Shown: positions 9,695 to 18,439 of the stretch, one piece after another | Layout of the letters: each line of letters begins with the position of its first letter | How positions within the stretch are numbered: the stretch's first letter is position 1 | Origin: Gammaproteobacteria bacterium UBA2168 | Lineage (GTDB): Bacteria; Pseudomonadota; Gammaproteobacteria; Pseudomonadales; Azotimanducaceae | Length of the DNA stretch: 30,798 bases | NCBI GenBank assembly: GCA_002327525.1 | Contig: DCWG01000030.1 | Span: forward strand, 11,488 to 42,285 | Direction of reading: 5' to 3' | The notes under the pieces: model-generated | What the model saw: only the letters and a program-made list of their open reading frames with translations | What the model was told of the DNA's origin: nothing | The model's database searches: none | Program-made: the position numbers and the translations under genes

Positions 9695-11356
9695 ATGTAC
9701 CAGTACACTGACTTCGACCAGCGCTTTGTGGATGAACGCGTAGCGCACTACCGTAACCAGACCGAACGCTATCTCGCCGGTGAGCTCAGTGAGGATCAGT
9801 TCCTGCAACTGAGACTGCGAAATGGCCTGTACGTACAAAGGCTCGCCCCCATGCTGAGGGTGGCGGTTCCTTACGGCACCCTGTCCAGTACACAGTTGCG
9901 TAAGCTTGCACATATCGCGCGGCGCTACGACCGGGGCTACGGTCACCTCAGCACCCGGCAGAACATGCAATTCAACTGGCCACGTCTGGAGCAAGTCCCG
10001 GATATTCTCCAGGAACTCGCCAGCGTACAGATGCACACAATCCAAACCAGCGGCAGCTGCATTCGCAATGTGACGACCGACGAATATGCCGGCGTTGCCT
10101 CGGATGAGGAGATAGATGCGCGGCCCTACTGCGAACTGATCCGGCAATGGTCAACCGCGCATCCGGAATTCGAATGGTTGCCGCGCAAGTTCAAGATTGC
10201 CATAACGGGTGCGAGCGAGGATCGCGCCGCCATTGCCGTGCACGACATCGGCCTGCGAGTCTATCGCGACGAGGACGGTGTGTGCTTTGACGTTTACGTC
10301 GGCGGTGGATTGGGAAGGACGCCCGTAATCGCCTCGCTCGTTCGCGAAAGGTTGCCGGTGGCACATCTTCTGACCTACCTCGAAGCCATCATGCGCATCT
10401 ACAACCGCTTTGGGCGTCGCGACAACAAGTTCAAGGCGCGTATCAAGATTCTGGTGCGCGCCATGACAGCCGAGGGTTTTATCCAGCGCGTGAACGAGGA
10501 GTTCGCTGCACTCGAGGGTTCGGCCAGCACGCTGACAACGCGTGAAATACAGCGTATCGAGGCATTTTTTGCCCGTCCGGACTACATCCAAGGAGGAGTT
10601 GAACCGCATCTTGGAGCGCAGCGCCTGGAGAACCCTGATTTCGATCGCTGGGTACGCCGCAATGTGAGTTCGCACAAGGCAGACGGATACGCGATAGTGA
10701 CGTTGTCTACAAAGACGACCGGTGTTCCACCAGGAGACGTGTCCGATACCCAGATGGATGCCGTCGCCGACTGGGCAGAGCGCTTTGGCTTCGGTGAGAT
10801 CCGCATCAGCCACCAGCAGAATTTCGTGTTACCCGACGTACAGAGTGCCAAACTACGGGAATTGTGGCTCGCTGCCCGTGAAGCAAGACTCGCGGAAGCC
10901 AACGCGGGCCTCATCACCGACATCATCTGCTGCCCGGGGGGTGACTATTGTTCGCTCGCCAACGCCAAATCCATCCCGGTGGCCGAGGCCATACAGCGAC
11001 GTTTCAATGCTTACGACTATCATTTCGATCTCGGCGATCTCGATCTCAACATCTCCGGCTGCATGAACGCATGCGGCCATCACCACGTCGGGCATATAGG
11101 CATTCTGGGGGTGGATAAGAAAGGCGAGGAGTGGTACCAGATTTCTCTGGGAGGACACTCAGGGGGGGCCGGCACGGATGCATCTCTAGGTCAGATCATC
11201 GGACCTTCGTTCTCGCGCGCTGAGGTGACGAGCGTGATAGGGCAGATCCTGGATGTTTATCTGCATAATCGCCTGGAACAGGAGAGTTTCCTGTCCTGCT
11301 TTCGCCGTATCGGAATCGAGCCGTACAAGGAGTCCGTGTATGCCCACGCTGCTTAG
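9695..11356 (+). CDS. Siroheme nitrite/sulfite reductase (CysI-like hemoprotein)
   Basis: 553 residues, the size of assimilatory sulfite reductase hemoprotein (E. coli CysI 570). It reduces sulfite to sulfide by six electrons using coupled siroheme and 4Fe-4S centres. The cluster ligands are visible as CCPGGDYCSLA (C-x5-C) and SGCMNACGHHHVGH (C-x3-C) near residues 410-470. Siroheme-contact segments include YGHLSTRQNMQFNW near the start and FKIAITGA in the middle. It is followed by a DUF934 gene that overlaps it, the usual pairing in sulfate-assimilation loci. No CysJ flavoprotein subunit is present next to it, so electrons may come from ferredoxin or another reductase. Nitrite as substrate cannot be excluded, but the DUF934 context favours sulfite. 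Confidence 0.92.
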   Translation: MYQYTDFDQRFVDERVAHYRNQTERYLAGELSEDQFLQLRLRNGLYVQRLAPMLRVAVPYGTLSSTQLRKLAHIARRYDRGYGHLSTRQNMQFNWPRLEQVPDILQELASVQMHTIQTSGSCIRNVTTDEYAGVASDEEIDARPYCELIRQWSTAHPEFEWLPRKFKIAITGASEDRAAIAVHDIGLRVYRDEDGVCFDVYVGGGLGRTPVIASLVRERLPVAHLLTYLEAIMRIYNRFGRRDNKFKARIKILVRAMTAEGFIQRVNEEFAALEGSASTLTTREIQRIEAFFARPDYIQGGVEPHLGAQRLENPDFDRWVRRNVSSHKADGYAIVTLSTKTTGVPPGDVSDTQMDAVADWAERFGFGEIRISHQQNFVLPDVQSAKLRELWLAAREARLAEANAGLITDIICCPGGDYCSLANAKSIPVAEAIQRRFNAYDYHFDLGDLDLNISGCMNACGHHHVGHIGILGVDKKGEEWYQISLGGHSGGAGTDASLGQIIGPSFSRAEVTSVIGQILDVYLHNRLEQESFLSCFRRIGIEPYKESVYAHAA

Positions 11357-11774
11357 GTCTGGCGCCGTCAGCGACGACGCCCTCCCCCAACTCGTAGCGT
11401 TCGAGGACTGGCAGCCTGGTTCGGACAGCGTTCCAATACTCACTGCGGATGCCGAGATCGACGAACGCATCCTCGCTGCCCCAATCATCGCCATCGACTT
11501 TCCCGTGTTCAAAGACGGTCGTGGATTGTCTCTGGCCGTCTTGCTACGCTCGCGCCACCACTACGAAGGGGAGCTGCTTGCGGTTGGCGACGTGCACGAG
11601 GACATCCTCCACTACATGTACCGCTGCGGATTCGGCAGCTATCTGTTGCCGGACGAGCGCAATCCGGAGACAGCACTGACTCTCCTCACTCCCTACTCCG
11701 ACCACTACCAGGCTTCCATGCGTCAGCCCGAGCCCGCGTTTCGCAGGCTAGACACCGGTGAATGCGCATCCTGA
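11340..11774 (+). CDS. DUF934 family protein, sulfite reduction partner
   Basis: 144 residues from the ATG at 11340, which overlaps the end of the sulfite reductase gene by 17 bases, so the two are co-translated. Characteristic segments are AIDFPVFKDGRGLSLAVLL, the middle ELLAVGDVHEDILHYMYRCGF, and the YSDHYQASM C-terminus. The family is soluble, cytoplasmic, and found almost always beside cysI/cysH-type genes. It is generally described as an oxidoreductase-associated or accessory factor of sulfite reduction, without a proven reaction. The gene closes the two-gene operon; the decayed region follows at once. Confidence 0.88.
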   Translation: MPTLLRSGAVSDDALPQLVAFEDWQPGSDSVPILTADAEIDERILAAPIIAIDFPVFKDGRGLSLAVLLRSRHHYEGELLAVGDVHEDILHYMYRCGFGSYLLPDERNPETALTLLTPYSDHYQASMRQPEPAFRRLDTGECAS

Positions 11775-11775
11775 T

Positions 11776-12133
11776 ATCATTCAGTCCTTTTTTCTGATCT
11801 TCACCGACACCGCGGTGCTCGTCACCGTGTCGCTGTACACACGTCAACCCTTGCTGGCGGCCTACATCACCTTGGCGCCCTGTTCGGACCGAATAACCTG
11901 AAGCTTGCGGGTGACCCGGCGCTGCTCGCACTTATGCTCGTGGCCAAAAAAAACCAGTAGCGTTTGGGGCACTGCTGGTGAGCTAGCTAGTCATGTCTGC
12001 AGGTCTGCTGGGTGTGGAGGCAGCGCACGTGATCCACGAGGCAACCGTCATTACCCTGATCCTCTCGAGCTATCTGGTAGTGTTCCGCTATCCCAGCCCC
12101 ATTGCTATGAAGGCACGGCTGCGCACGGACTAG
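11776..12133 (+). pseudogene. Remnant of a Kef/CPA2-type cation:proton antiporter
   Basis: This gene-free gap holds fragments that read as pieces of one membrane protein in changing frames. 11785-11871 gives FFLIFTDTAVLVTVSLYTRQ then PLLAAYITL, like the first helix and RQPL-AYI turn of CPA2 antiporters. After a +1 shift, from about 11873, comes GALFGPNNLKLAGDPALL, like the following G-x-L-x-GP-x-x-L segment, ending at a TAG near 11958. From 11993 the frame reads SAGLLGVEAAHVIHEATVIT, then a further helix and YLVVFRYPSPIAMKARLRTD, like the last helix and tail, ending with TAG at 12131. The roughly 300 central residues are missing. Start, interior and frame are lost, so it is not functional. 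The family call is from pattern memory and moderate. Confidence 0.5.
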
Positions 12134-12184
12134 TAGGCCACTTGGTAGACGAGGTAACTTGAAGATCGGACCAGATATCGATCG

Positions 12185-13129
12185 CTAAGAGGTTCCTCGA
12201 GGCTCTTCCCGACCCTCAATGATCAACGCTGTCTGTTTGCTGGAATTGAGGTGAAGCCGAGCGACGTCCGGACGAGCATAGTGGCCCTGACCGTCGACGA
12301 TAATCTTGGCAGCCACTATCTCTTCCAGGTCCAGCGTAGCGCCAATCAGCCCTTCCTTTTCCCGTTCTGGACCCGCGAGGTAGAGTCCTCTCGGGCTCAC
12401 GATCGCCGAGTAGCCGCCACCCGGCTGCAATTTGTCCACACCGCTGCCGTCGGACAGTTCATCCAGGATTTCTCTTGTTAGCATGGAGGTGGCCGAAATC
12501 ACGAAGGAGCCCGCCTCAAAGGCATAGTGTCGAATGGCGGCATCCATGATGTGATCGATAAACGGCATTCCACCCGGCCAGTTTGCCGCATGAATTTGCT
12601 CGCTCTGCGCCTGAATGCTGTAGCGGAACAGTGGATTGGAGTGTTCATAACATATGAGCGCACCGAGAACGCCGCTGGAGGTTTGATACACCTTTAAGTC
12701 TGAGCCGTCACCGCGGCCCCAGATCATGCGCTCCTGGCTGGTCGGAACCAGTTTTCTTCGGCAGCCGAGCAGTTCTCCCTCATGGTTGATGATCAGCTGT
12801 GAATTGTAGAGGGTACCGCCTTCGCGTTCGTTGATGCCAACGACTATGTTGCAGCGCGCTTTCTTGGCGGCTGCACACAATTCATTGGTTTCGGGACCGG
12901 GCACCACAATCGATTGCGCATGCAGCCTTCGATTGAAACGGCTCAGATGCGACATGGAATCGTGAGTCATCGCCCAATAGGGGTAACCGGGTAGTATCGT
13001 CTCAGGGAAAACCAGCAACTCGAGTCCTTGAACAGCCGCTTCCTCGATGTATCGCAGGATCTTCTCCAGCGTACCCCTGGTGTTGAGGAACTCGGGTGCC
13101 ATCTGTACTGCCGCTGCCTGTACAATCAT
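12185..13129 (-). CDS. Nitrilase (carbon-nitrogen hydrolase)
   Basis: 314 residues. Nitrilase-superfamily catalytic triad: Glu43 (FPETILPGYPYW), Lys126 (CRRKLVPT) and Cys160 (GALICYEHSNPL). GYPYW and the ERMIWGRGDGSDLKVY stretch after the lysine are typical of true nitrilases (branch 1), which turn organic nitriles into carboxylic acid and ammonia. The nucleophile motif is CYEH where the family normally has CWEH. The ATG at 13127-13129 has AAGGGG six bases upstream. No signal peptide, so it is cytoplasmic. It stands alone between an antiporter wreck and acuI, with no aldoxime dehydratase or regulator beside it. It may be an acquired accessory gene. The natural substrate is not predictable. 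Confidence 0.88.
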   Translation of the reverse strand: MIVQAAAVQMAPEFLNTRGTLEKILRYIEEAAVQGLELLVFPETILPGYPYWAMTHDSMSHLSRFNRRLHAQSIVVPGPETNELCAAAKKARCNIVVGINEREGGTLYNSQLIINHEGELLGCRRKLVPTSQERMIWGRGDGSDLKVYQTSSGVLGALICYEHSNPLFRYSIQAQSEQIHAANWPGGMPFIDHIMDAAIRHYAFEAGSFVISATSMLTREILDELSDGSGVDKLQPGGGYSAIVSPRGLYLAGPEREKEGLIGATLDLEEIVAAKIIVDGQGHYARPDVARLHLNSSKQTALIIEGREEPRGTS

Positions 13130-13399
13130 GAGCTATCCCCTTGTGGCGTGACTTGCTGTCGATTCAACCGATGCGTCATCCTTTGGGAAGGTAGCGCTGT
13201 TTCAAAAGCGGAACTTTCCGTCAGGACAAACACTGCGACAAAACTCGGTCCAACCCTGATCAATGCGCCAGCTCGCAGATTCTTCCGGCCCCCTTCACAG
13301 ACGATTGCACCGCTCTGGACAAGAGCTCGCTTAGTGCCCTGTTGCATAAATACGACGACGTCTGGCCGGTGTTGGCGCTACCTGATGTGGGGCCCGGCA

Positions 13400-14386
13400 C
13401 TAAGCATTCAGGTCGAGCACGCCCCGTCCAACCATCTGGCCTGCTAGGATACGATCTATGGCATCCGACAGCGTGTCCAGCGCGAGTTTCTCCTCGAGCT
13501 TCGACAGATCCATCTTCCAGTCACCGCCGAGCTTGTACCAGATCGCTTTTTTCTGCTCCAACGGCAGCTCGACCGAGTCCACGCCCAGCAGATTGACGTG
13601 GCGCAGGATGAACGGCAGCACCGTGGCGGAAATCGCGGGTGAATCCACCAGGCCGCATGCGGCAAGACTGCAACCGTAGCGCAGGCTCTTCACTGCATTG
13701 AACAGAATCTCTCCGCCAACGGTATCCACCACACCGCCATAGGTTTCGGCCAACAGCGGCCGCTCGCTGCCGCTACGGGCATCTTCACGTGAAAGGATGG
13801 TGTGTACGCCGAGGTCTTTCAGAAACTGGTGCCGCTTCGCCTTCCCCGTTACGGCTGCCACCTCATAGCCGAGCTTCGACAACAGCGCCACGGCAACGGA
13901 TCCCACGCCGCCCGTCGCCCCGGTCACCAGCACCGGGCCACTATCCGGCGTCATGCCAGCCGCTTCCAGCTTGTCCACGCACAGCGCGGCTGTTATCCCA
14001 GCGGTACCGAGCAGCATGCACTCGCGCAACGTAAGCCCCTCCGGCTTCGCCGCCACCCACCCGGACGGAACGCAGATACGCTGACCGAAGCCGCCCGGGG
14101 TATTCATGCCGAGATCGAAGCCGAACGCGACAACTTCGTCTCCCTCACTGAATTCGCCCACGTTCGAGTTGACCACCACGCCCGCTGCATCGATGCCGGG
14201 TGTGTGTGGAAACTTACGGGTCACACCCGGATTACCCGTGGCGGATAATCCATCCTTGTAATTCAGCGAAGAGAAATGCACATCGATCAGCACATCCCCA
14301 TCGGGGAGGTCGTCCTCCGATCGCTCGACGATCGAACGCGTGAATCCATCGTCCCCTTTTTCGATCCAGAATGCCGAAAATGTCAT
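13400..14386 (-). CDS. acuI: Acrylyl-CoA reductase-like MDR oxidoreductase (AcuI/YhdH)
   Basis: 328 residues, close to E. coli YhdH/AcuI (324) throughout. Medium-chain dehydrogenase fold without zinc. The N-terminal catalytic part has SSLNYKDGLSATG and PGIDAAGVV. The Rossmann NADPH site is VTGATGGVGSVAVALL. The C-terminal part has ACGLVDSP, LPFILRHVNLLGVDSVE and the final GRGVLDLN. Family members reduce acrylyl-CoA to propionyl-CoA with NADPH, detoxifying acrylate from DMSP or 3-hydroxypropionate pathways. The start ATG overlaps the sohB stop (ATGA), and the GAGAGGGG just upstream serves as ribosome binding site, so it is translated after sohB. Confidence 0.92.
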   Translation of the reverse strand: MTFSAFWIEKGDDGFTRSIVERSEDDLPDGDVLIDVHFSSLNYKDGLSATGNPGVTRKFPHTPGIDAAGVVVNSNVGEFSEGDEVVAFGFDLGMNTPGGFGQRICVPSGWVAAKPEGLTLRECMLLGTAGITAALCVDKLEAAGMTPDSGPVLVTGATGGVGSVAVALLSKLGYEVAAVTGKAKRHQFLKDLGVHTILSREDARSGSERPLLAETYGGVVDTVGGEILFNAVKSLRYGCSLAACGLVDSPAISATVLPFILRHVNLLGVDSVELPLEQKKAIWYKLGGDWKMDLSKLEEKLALDTLSDAIDRILAGQMVGRGVLDLNA

Positions 14387-15417
14387 ATCCCCTCTCTTAC
14401 TTTGAAAAACTGTGCCATCCGCGCGAACGCCGCCTCGGCCTGACCGAGCAGACGTTCGATGGGTTTCTTCTGTTCGACCCAGCGCAACTCGTATATATCC
14501 GCCTCACCCGCGCGGTCCAACAGATACTGATCGCTGGTGGCTACCTCATCGACGAGCTTCACGTCCACCGCACGCTGCCCGTACCAAGTCTCACCCGTGG
14601 CGACGACGTCCATGTCGACCTGCGGTCGGTGTTCGGAGACGAACTCCTGAAACAACCTGTGCGTATCCTCGAGTTCCTCGATGAACTTCGCACGCCCCTC
14701 TTCGGTGTTTTCTCCGAACACGGTGAGTGTTCGCTTGTACCGTCCGGCCGTGAGTACTTCCACATCCACGTCGTTCTTCTTGAGCAGCCGATGCACGTTG
14801 GGTACCTGTGCTACCACGCCGATGGATCCTATGACGGCGAAGGGTGCCGCGATGACATGATTGGCAACCGCTGCCATCAGGTAGCCGCCGCTTGCCGCCA
14901 CCTTGTCCACCGCCACAGTGAGTGGAATCCTGCCGCTGCGCAGCCTGTGCAGCTGTGAGGCGGCGAGACCGTAACCGTGCACCATACCTCCCGGGCTCTC
15001 CACCTTGACCACCACCTCATCGGTTTCCCGCGCTTCGGTGAGAACCGCATCCACCTCACGACGCAACTGGCTGACATGTGTCGCCGGCAAGTCACCTTCG
15101 AAACCGAGTACGAAGATACGTTTCTTCTCCCCACCTCCATCCGCCTGTTCTTTCTCGGGGTGCTTGTCGGCTTTCTTGTGCGCCTGGCGCCGCTGCTTTG
15201 CTTCCTTCTTGAAAGCCGCAGCCGGCAGGACAGCCTCACGGATGCGCATACCGAGGTCCTCGAGGCGATCGTTGATCTTCTCGATCTCCAGGTGGCCCTT
15301 GCGGACGGTCTGGCGACGCGAGCTGACATTGGCAATGGCGGCCAGCACCACCAGTATGGCGACCACGACCGTGATCGCCTGGGCAAGGAACGTCAGGTAG
15401 GCGTATAAGTATTCCAT
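14383..15417 (-). CDS. sohB: Inner-membrane serine protease SohB (peptidase S49)
   Basis: 344 residues, close to E. coli SohB (349). An N-terminal membrane anchor (about 5-30, AITVVVAILVVLAAIA) is followed by a charged, Lys/Glu-rich linker (70-100) and the S49 protease core. Active-site elements: SPGGMVHGYG (141-150), the nucleophile Ser176 in VAASGGYLMA, and the general-base Lys228 in GRYKRTLTVFGE. It is related to signal peptide peptidase SppA and probably clears membrane or periplasmic peptides. The frame is open upstream to 15675, but that part is antisense to the SCP2-like gene. The ATG at 15415-15417 (MEYLYAYLTF) fits the family start. It is first in a two-gene operon with acuI. Confidence 0.93.
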   Translation of the reverse strand: MEYLYAYLTFLAQAITVVVAILVVLAAIANVSSRRQTVRKGHLEIEKINDRLEDLGMRIREAVLPAAAFKKEAKQRRQAHKKADKHPEKEQADGGGEKKRIFVLGFEGDLPATHVSQLRREVDAVLTEARETDEVVVKVESPGGMVHGYGLAASQLHRLRSGRIPLTVAVDKVAASGGYLMAAVANHVIAAPFAVIGSIGVVAQVPNVHRLLKKNDVDVEVLTAGRYKRTLTVFGENTEEGRAKFIEELEDTHRLFQEFVSEHRPQVDMDVVATGETWYGQRAVDVKLVDEVATSDQYLLDRAGEADIYELRWVEQKKPIERLLGQAEAAFARMAQFFKVREGI

Positions 15418-15546
15418 CCGCGGGATCCGCTTCGAACCAACAGGGCGGACACTGTACGGTCCTTCGTGGTGCCCGTCTAGCAAGCGCTCTATCTCCCGCG
15501 CTCGAGCGCCCTTGATTATGAACGGCTCTGACGGCAGTTTAACCGG

Positions 15547-15852
15547 ATGAACGAATCGAGCTTGCGAAAAGCACTGAGTGAGAGTTTCAACGCAATCGCC
15601 GCGGAGCATTTCGATGGTGCTTTCCGAATAGATGCGGGCGATACAAAACTCGCCTTCAACGTGCGCGACGGGCACCTGACAGCACTCGCAGACACCGACG
15701 AGGTGGATCTGATCCTGTACTTCGAGAATGCCAGTGAGGCACTCGACATTCTCACCGGCAGCGCCGATGTCATCGATGCTTTCATGCAGGGGCGTTTCCG
15801 GTCCGACGGCTACCTCATCTGGGTGTTCACGCTGCTCGCCATGTTCCGCTGA
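15547..15852 (+). CDS. SCP2 sterol-binding domain-like small protein
   Basis: 101 residues, soluble, with no signal peptide. The sequence has the alternating pattern of the SCP2 lipid-binding fold: an N-terminal helix (LRKALSESFNAIAAEHF), strands with FRIDAGDTKLAFNVRDGHL, an LILYFENASEALDILTG helix entry and a DAFMQGRFRSDGYL segment (SCP2 proteins show a similar M-x-G-x-x-x-x-G step before the last helix). The domain binds a hydrophobic ligand such as a fatty acyl chain or ubiquinone-like lipid. The role here is unproven. It is divergent from sohB with 129 bases between, and its stop is 12 bases from the convergent end of nudC. Confidence 0.72.
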   Translation: MNESSLRKALSESFNAIAAEHFDGAFRIDAGDTKLAFNVRDGHLTALADTDEVDLILYFENASEALDILTGSADVIDAFMQGRFRSDGYLIWVFTLLAMFR

Positions 15853-15864
15853 CCTCTGGGTGAG

Positions 15865-16722
15865 TCAGCCGCCGTCTTGCCCCTCACGGCCGGCATGTAC
15901 CTCGCTGACGAACTCATCGATCAGCCAGCGGCTGATCGCGGTGGGGGGCGGCACATTGGGTAGGTCGTCCGCCGCAAACCACTGTGCGTCCGCTATCTCG
16001 CCATCCTGACACGCGATCTCTCCGCCGGCATAGTCGGCGTGAAAGCCAAGCATCAGCGCATTGGGAAAGGGCCAGCTCTGGCTACCGAGATAACGCACGT
16101 TGGATACCGACAGACCGACCTCCTCCAGCACCTCGCGATGCACTGTCTGTTCTATGGATTCCCCCGGTTCGACGAAACCTGCAAGTGTCGAATACATGCC
16201 CGTCGGCCAGGCCGCATTTCGCGCCAGCAGCATCTTCTCACCGTCGCGGATCAGCACGATGATGCTGGGCGAGAGGCGTGGATAGCAGATGAGCGTACAG
16301 TCCGGGCACCGCTTGGCGCGATCCTCTGGGTGATCCTCCATCTCCGATCCACACCGGCCGCAAAAACGGTGGGTGGTGTGCCATTCGATGAGTTGCTGAG
16401 CCCGCCCGGCCAGATAGAACACGCTCGGTTCGACCCGGCCAAGCCATGCCCGGAGGCCGTCCAGCAGGTAGCCTTCCGGCAAACGCCCTTCTCCGTGGGC
16501 CGCGAAACAGGCGCGACCCCGAAACAACCCCATGAAGTGACGGTAGCGGACGTCTACCTCGGCCCAGCGCAGGTCGTCTCCAGTAAGAGGCCGGGGGATA
16601 CCGCCCTCCGCGATACAAGCGAGCCGACCGCCAATGAACAGGAAATGCCACGCCTCTCCCACATCGACCTGGTCCGGCTCAGCGACCATGGACTCGAAGT
16701 CGTCCGGGTTAGTCGGCCACAT
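15865..16722 (-). CDS. nudC: NAD+/NADH pyrophosphatase NudC (Nudix)
   Basis: 285 residues from the ATG at 16720-16722; a GTG at 16759-16761 would add 13 residues (E. coli NudC has 257). The enzyme hydrolyses NAD(H) to NMN(H) plus AMP and can remove NAD caps from RNA. A zinc ribbon, CGRCGSEM with RCPDC (C-x2-C-x15-C-x2-C), precedes the Nudix domain. The Nudix box is complete: GFVEPGESIEQ then TVHREVLEEVGL. The NADH-specific signature downstream reads SQSWPFPNA, where the family consensus is SQPWPFPxS. No strong ribosome binding site decides the start. It is divergent from nhaB, and its 3' end converges on the SCP2-like gene. Confidence 0.9.
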   Translation of the reverse strand: MWPTNPDDFESMVAEPDQVDVGEAWHFLFIGGRLACIAEGGIPRPLTGDDLRWAEVDVRYRHFMGLFRGRACFAAHGEGRLPEGYLLDGLRAWLGRVEPSVFYLAGRAQQLIEWHTTHRFCGRCGSEMEDHPEDRAKRCPDCTLICYPRLSPSIIVLIRDGEKMLLARNAAWPTGMYSTLAGFVEPGESIEQTVHREVLEEVGLSVSNVRYLGSQSWPFPNALMLGFHADYAGGEIACQDGEIADAQWFAADDLPNVPPPTAISRWLIDEFVSEVHAGREGQDGG

Positions 16723-16912
16723 GTGATACAACCAGCGAGATGATGCGGAGAACCATAGCACACCCGACTCACAACACCCTTGTCACGCCGACCCGGCTCG
16801 CGCAGGATATGCGCCGGAATCCCGAAGCCGCAGGCACCTGCGCCGCGGTCGACCGGAATCGATCAGTCACATTCCATCTGGAAACGAAACATGGACTCTA
16901 CAGCGGTACCTC

Positions 16913-18415
16913 ATGCGAGTTGACACATCTTCCTTCTGGAACAATTTCCTCGGAAACGCCCCTCTCTGGTACAAGTACACGATCATCGCCTTCCTGGCGG
17001 TGAATCCCGTACTGCTGTTCATAGCCGGTCCTTTTTTTGCCGGCTGGTGCCTGGTACTTGAGTTTATCTTCACGCTGGCCATGGCTTTGCGCTGCTATCC
17101 GCTACAACCCGGCGGGCTCCTGGCAGTCGAGGCCGTCATCATCGGCATGACGCATCCGAATACCATCCGCGAGGAGGTGTTCAACGCATTCCCCGTAATC
17201 CTGCTCCTGATGTTTATGGTCGCCGGCATCTTCTTCATGAAAGAACTGCTGTTGTTCACGTTCACCAAGATTCTGCTCGGCATCCGCTCGAAGACGATCA
17301 TCGCTTTCCTGTTCAGCGCGGTCGCTGCTTTTCTATCGGCGTTTCTCGATGCGCTCACCGTCACGGCGGTCATTATCAGTGTCGCGGTGGGTTTCTACTC
17401 GGTGTACCACAAGGTAGCGTCTGGTAAGGGTTTTCACAACGAAGAACACGAACATACGCTGGACGACGGCATTGACGAACTGCACCGCTCTGATCTAGAT
17501 CAGTTTCGTGCCTTCCTGCGCAGCCTGATGATGCATGGCGCCGTGGGTACGGCACTCGGTGGTGTCTGTACGACGGTGGGCGAACCGCAGAATCTGTTGA
17601 TTGCCACGCGAATGGAATGGGAATTCATAGAATTCTTCGTGAATATGGCTCCTGTGACGATGCCCGTACTCGTCGCCGGCCTGATTACCTGCGTGTTGCT
17701 GGAGAAGAGCCGGCGGTTCGGCTACGGCGTTCATCTGCCGGGCCCCGTCCGGGAGATTCTCCAGGACTTCGATCGTGCCGAAACCGCCAAACGCTCGGGG
17801 CGGGACAGCGCCCGCCTGATCGTGCAAGCTCTGGCCGCCGTCACGCTGATGGTCGCGTTGGCATTTCACTGGGCCGAGGTGGGGCTCATCGGGCTCATGA
17901 TCATCGTGGTACAGACAGCATTCAACGGTATCATCGAGGAACATCAGCTCGGACACGCTTTCGAGGAAGCACTGCCCTTCACCTCGCTGCTCGTCGTGTT
18001 CCTCGGCATCGTAGCCGTCATACACGACCAGCACTTGTTTTCACCGGTCATCGACTACGTGCTGACCCTCGACATCGACATGCAACCGGGCATGTTCTAC
18101 ATCGCCAATGGCGTGCTGTCGGCGATCAGCGACAACGTGTTTGTCGCCACCGTGTACATCAACGAAGTGTACGCTGTATTCAACAACGGGAAGATCACCC
18201 GGGAACACTTCGACATGCTGGCGGTGGCCATCAACACGGGCACGAACATACCCAGCGTGGCGACACCTAATGGTCAAGCCGCATTTCTGTTCCTGCTGAC
18301 CTCCTCAGTCGCACCTTTGATTCGCCTGTCTTACCTACGCATGGTCGTGATGGCGTTTCCTTACACAGTGGTTATGGGCTTTACGGGGTGGTTGTGCGTG
18401 GCCTATCTGCTGTGA
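16913..18415 (+). CDS. nhaB: Na+/H+ antiporter NhaB
   Basis: 500 residues (E. coli NhaB 513), polytopic inner-membrane protein that expels Na+ in exchange for protons. The start [20 protein letters not shown] matches the NhaB N-terminus. Other conserved stretches: [18 protein letters not shown], the [19 protein letters not shown] helix, [19 protein letters not shown] with the polar re-entrant signature, [40 protein letters not shown] and [20 protein letters not shown]. About 12 hydrophobic segments are visible. It is transcribed alone and divergent from nudC over about 190 bases; no convincing promoter was picked out there. It converges with dnaQ 24 bases downstream. Confidence 0.96.
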   Translation: MRVDTSSFWNNFLGNAPLWYKYTIIAFLAVNPVLLFIAGPFFAGWCLVLEFIFTLAMALRCYPLQPGGLLAVEAVIIGMTHPNTIREEVFNAFPVILLLMFMVAGIFFMKELLLFTFTKILLGIRSKTIIAFLFSAVAAFLSAFLDALTVTAVIISVAVGFYSVYHKVASGKGFHNEEHEHTLDDGIDELHRSDLDQFRAFLRSLMMHGAVGTALGGVCTTVGEPQNLLIATRMEWEFIEFFVNMAPVTMPVLVAGLITCVLLEKSRRFGYGVHLPGPVREILQDFDRAETAKRSGRDSARLIVQALAAVTLMVALAFHWAEVGLIGLMIIVVQTAFNGIIEEHQLGHAFEEALPFTSLLVVFLGIVAVIHDQHLFSPVIDYVLTLDIDMQPGMFYIANGVLSAISDNVFVATVYINEVYAVFNNGKITREHFDMLAVAINTGTNIPSVATPNGQAAFLFLLTSSVAPLIRLSYLRMVVMAFPYTVVMGFTGWLCVAYLL

Positions 18416-18439
18416 CGCGCCCGTCTACCTAGCGTTCTC

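Noticed and set aside
15418..15675. Upstream extension of the sohB frame
   Set aside because: It is antisense to the SCP2-like gene, and the family start with its membrane anchor is at 15417.
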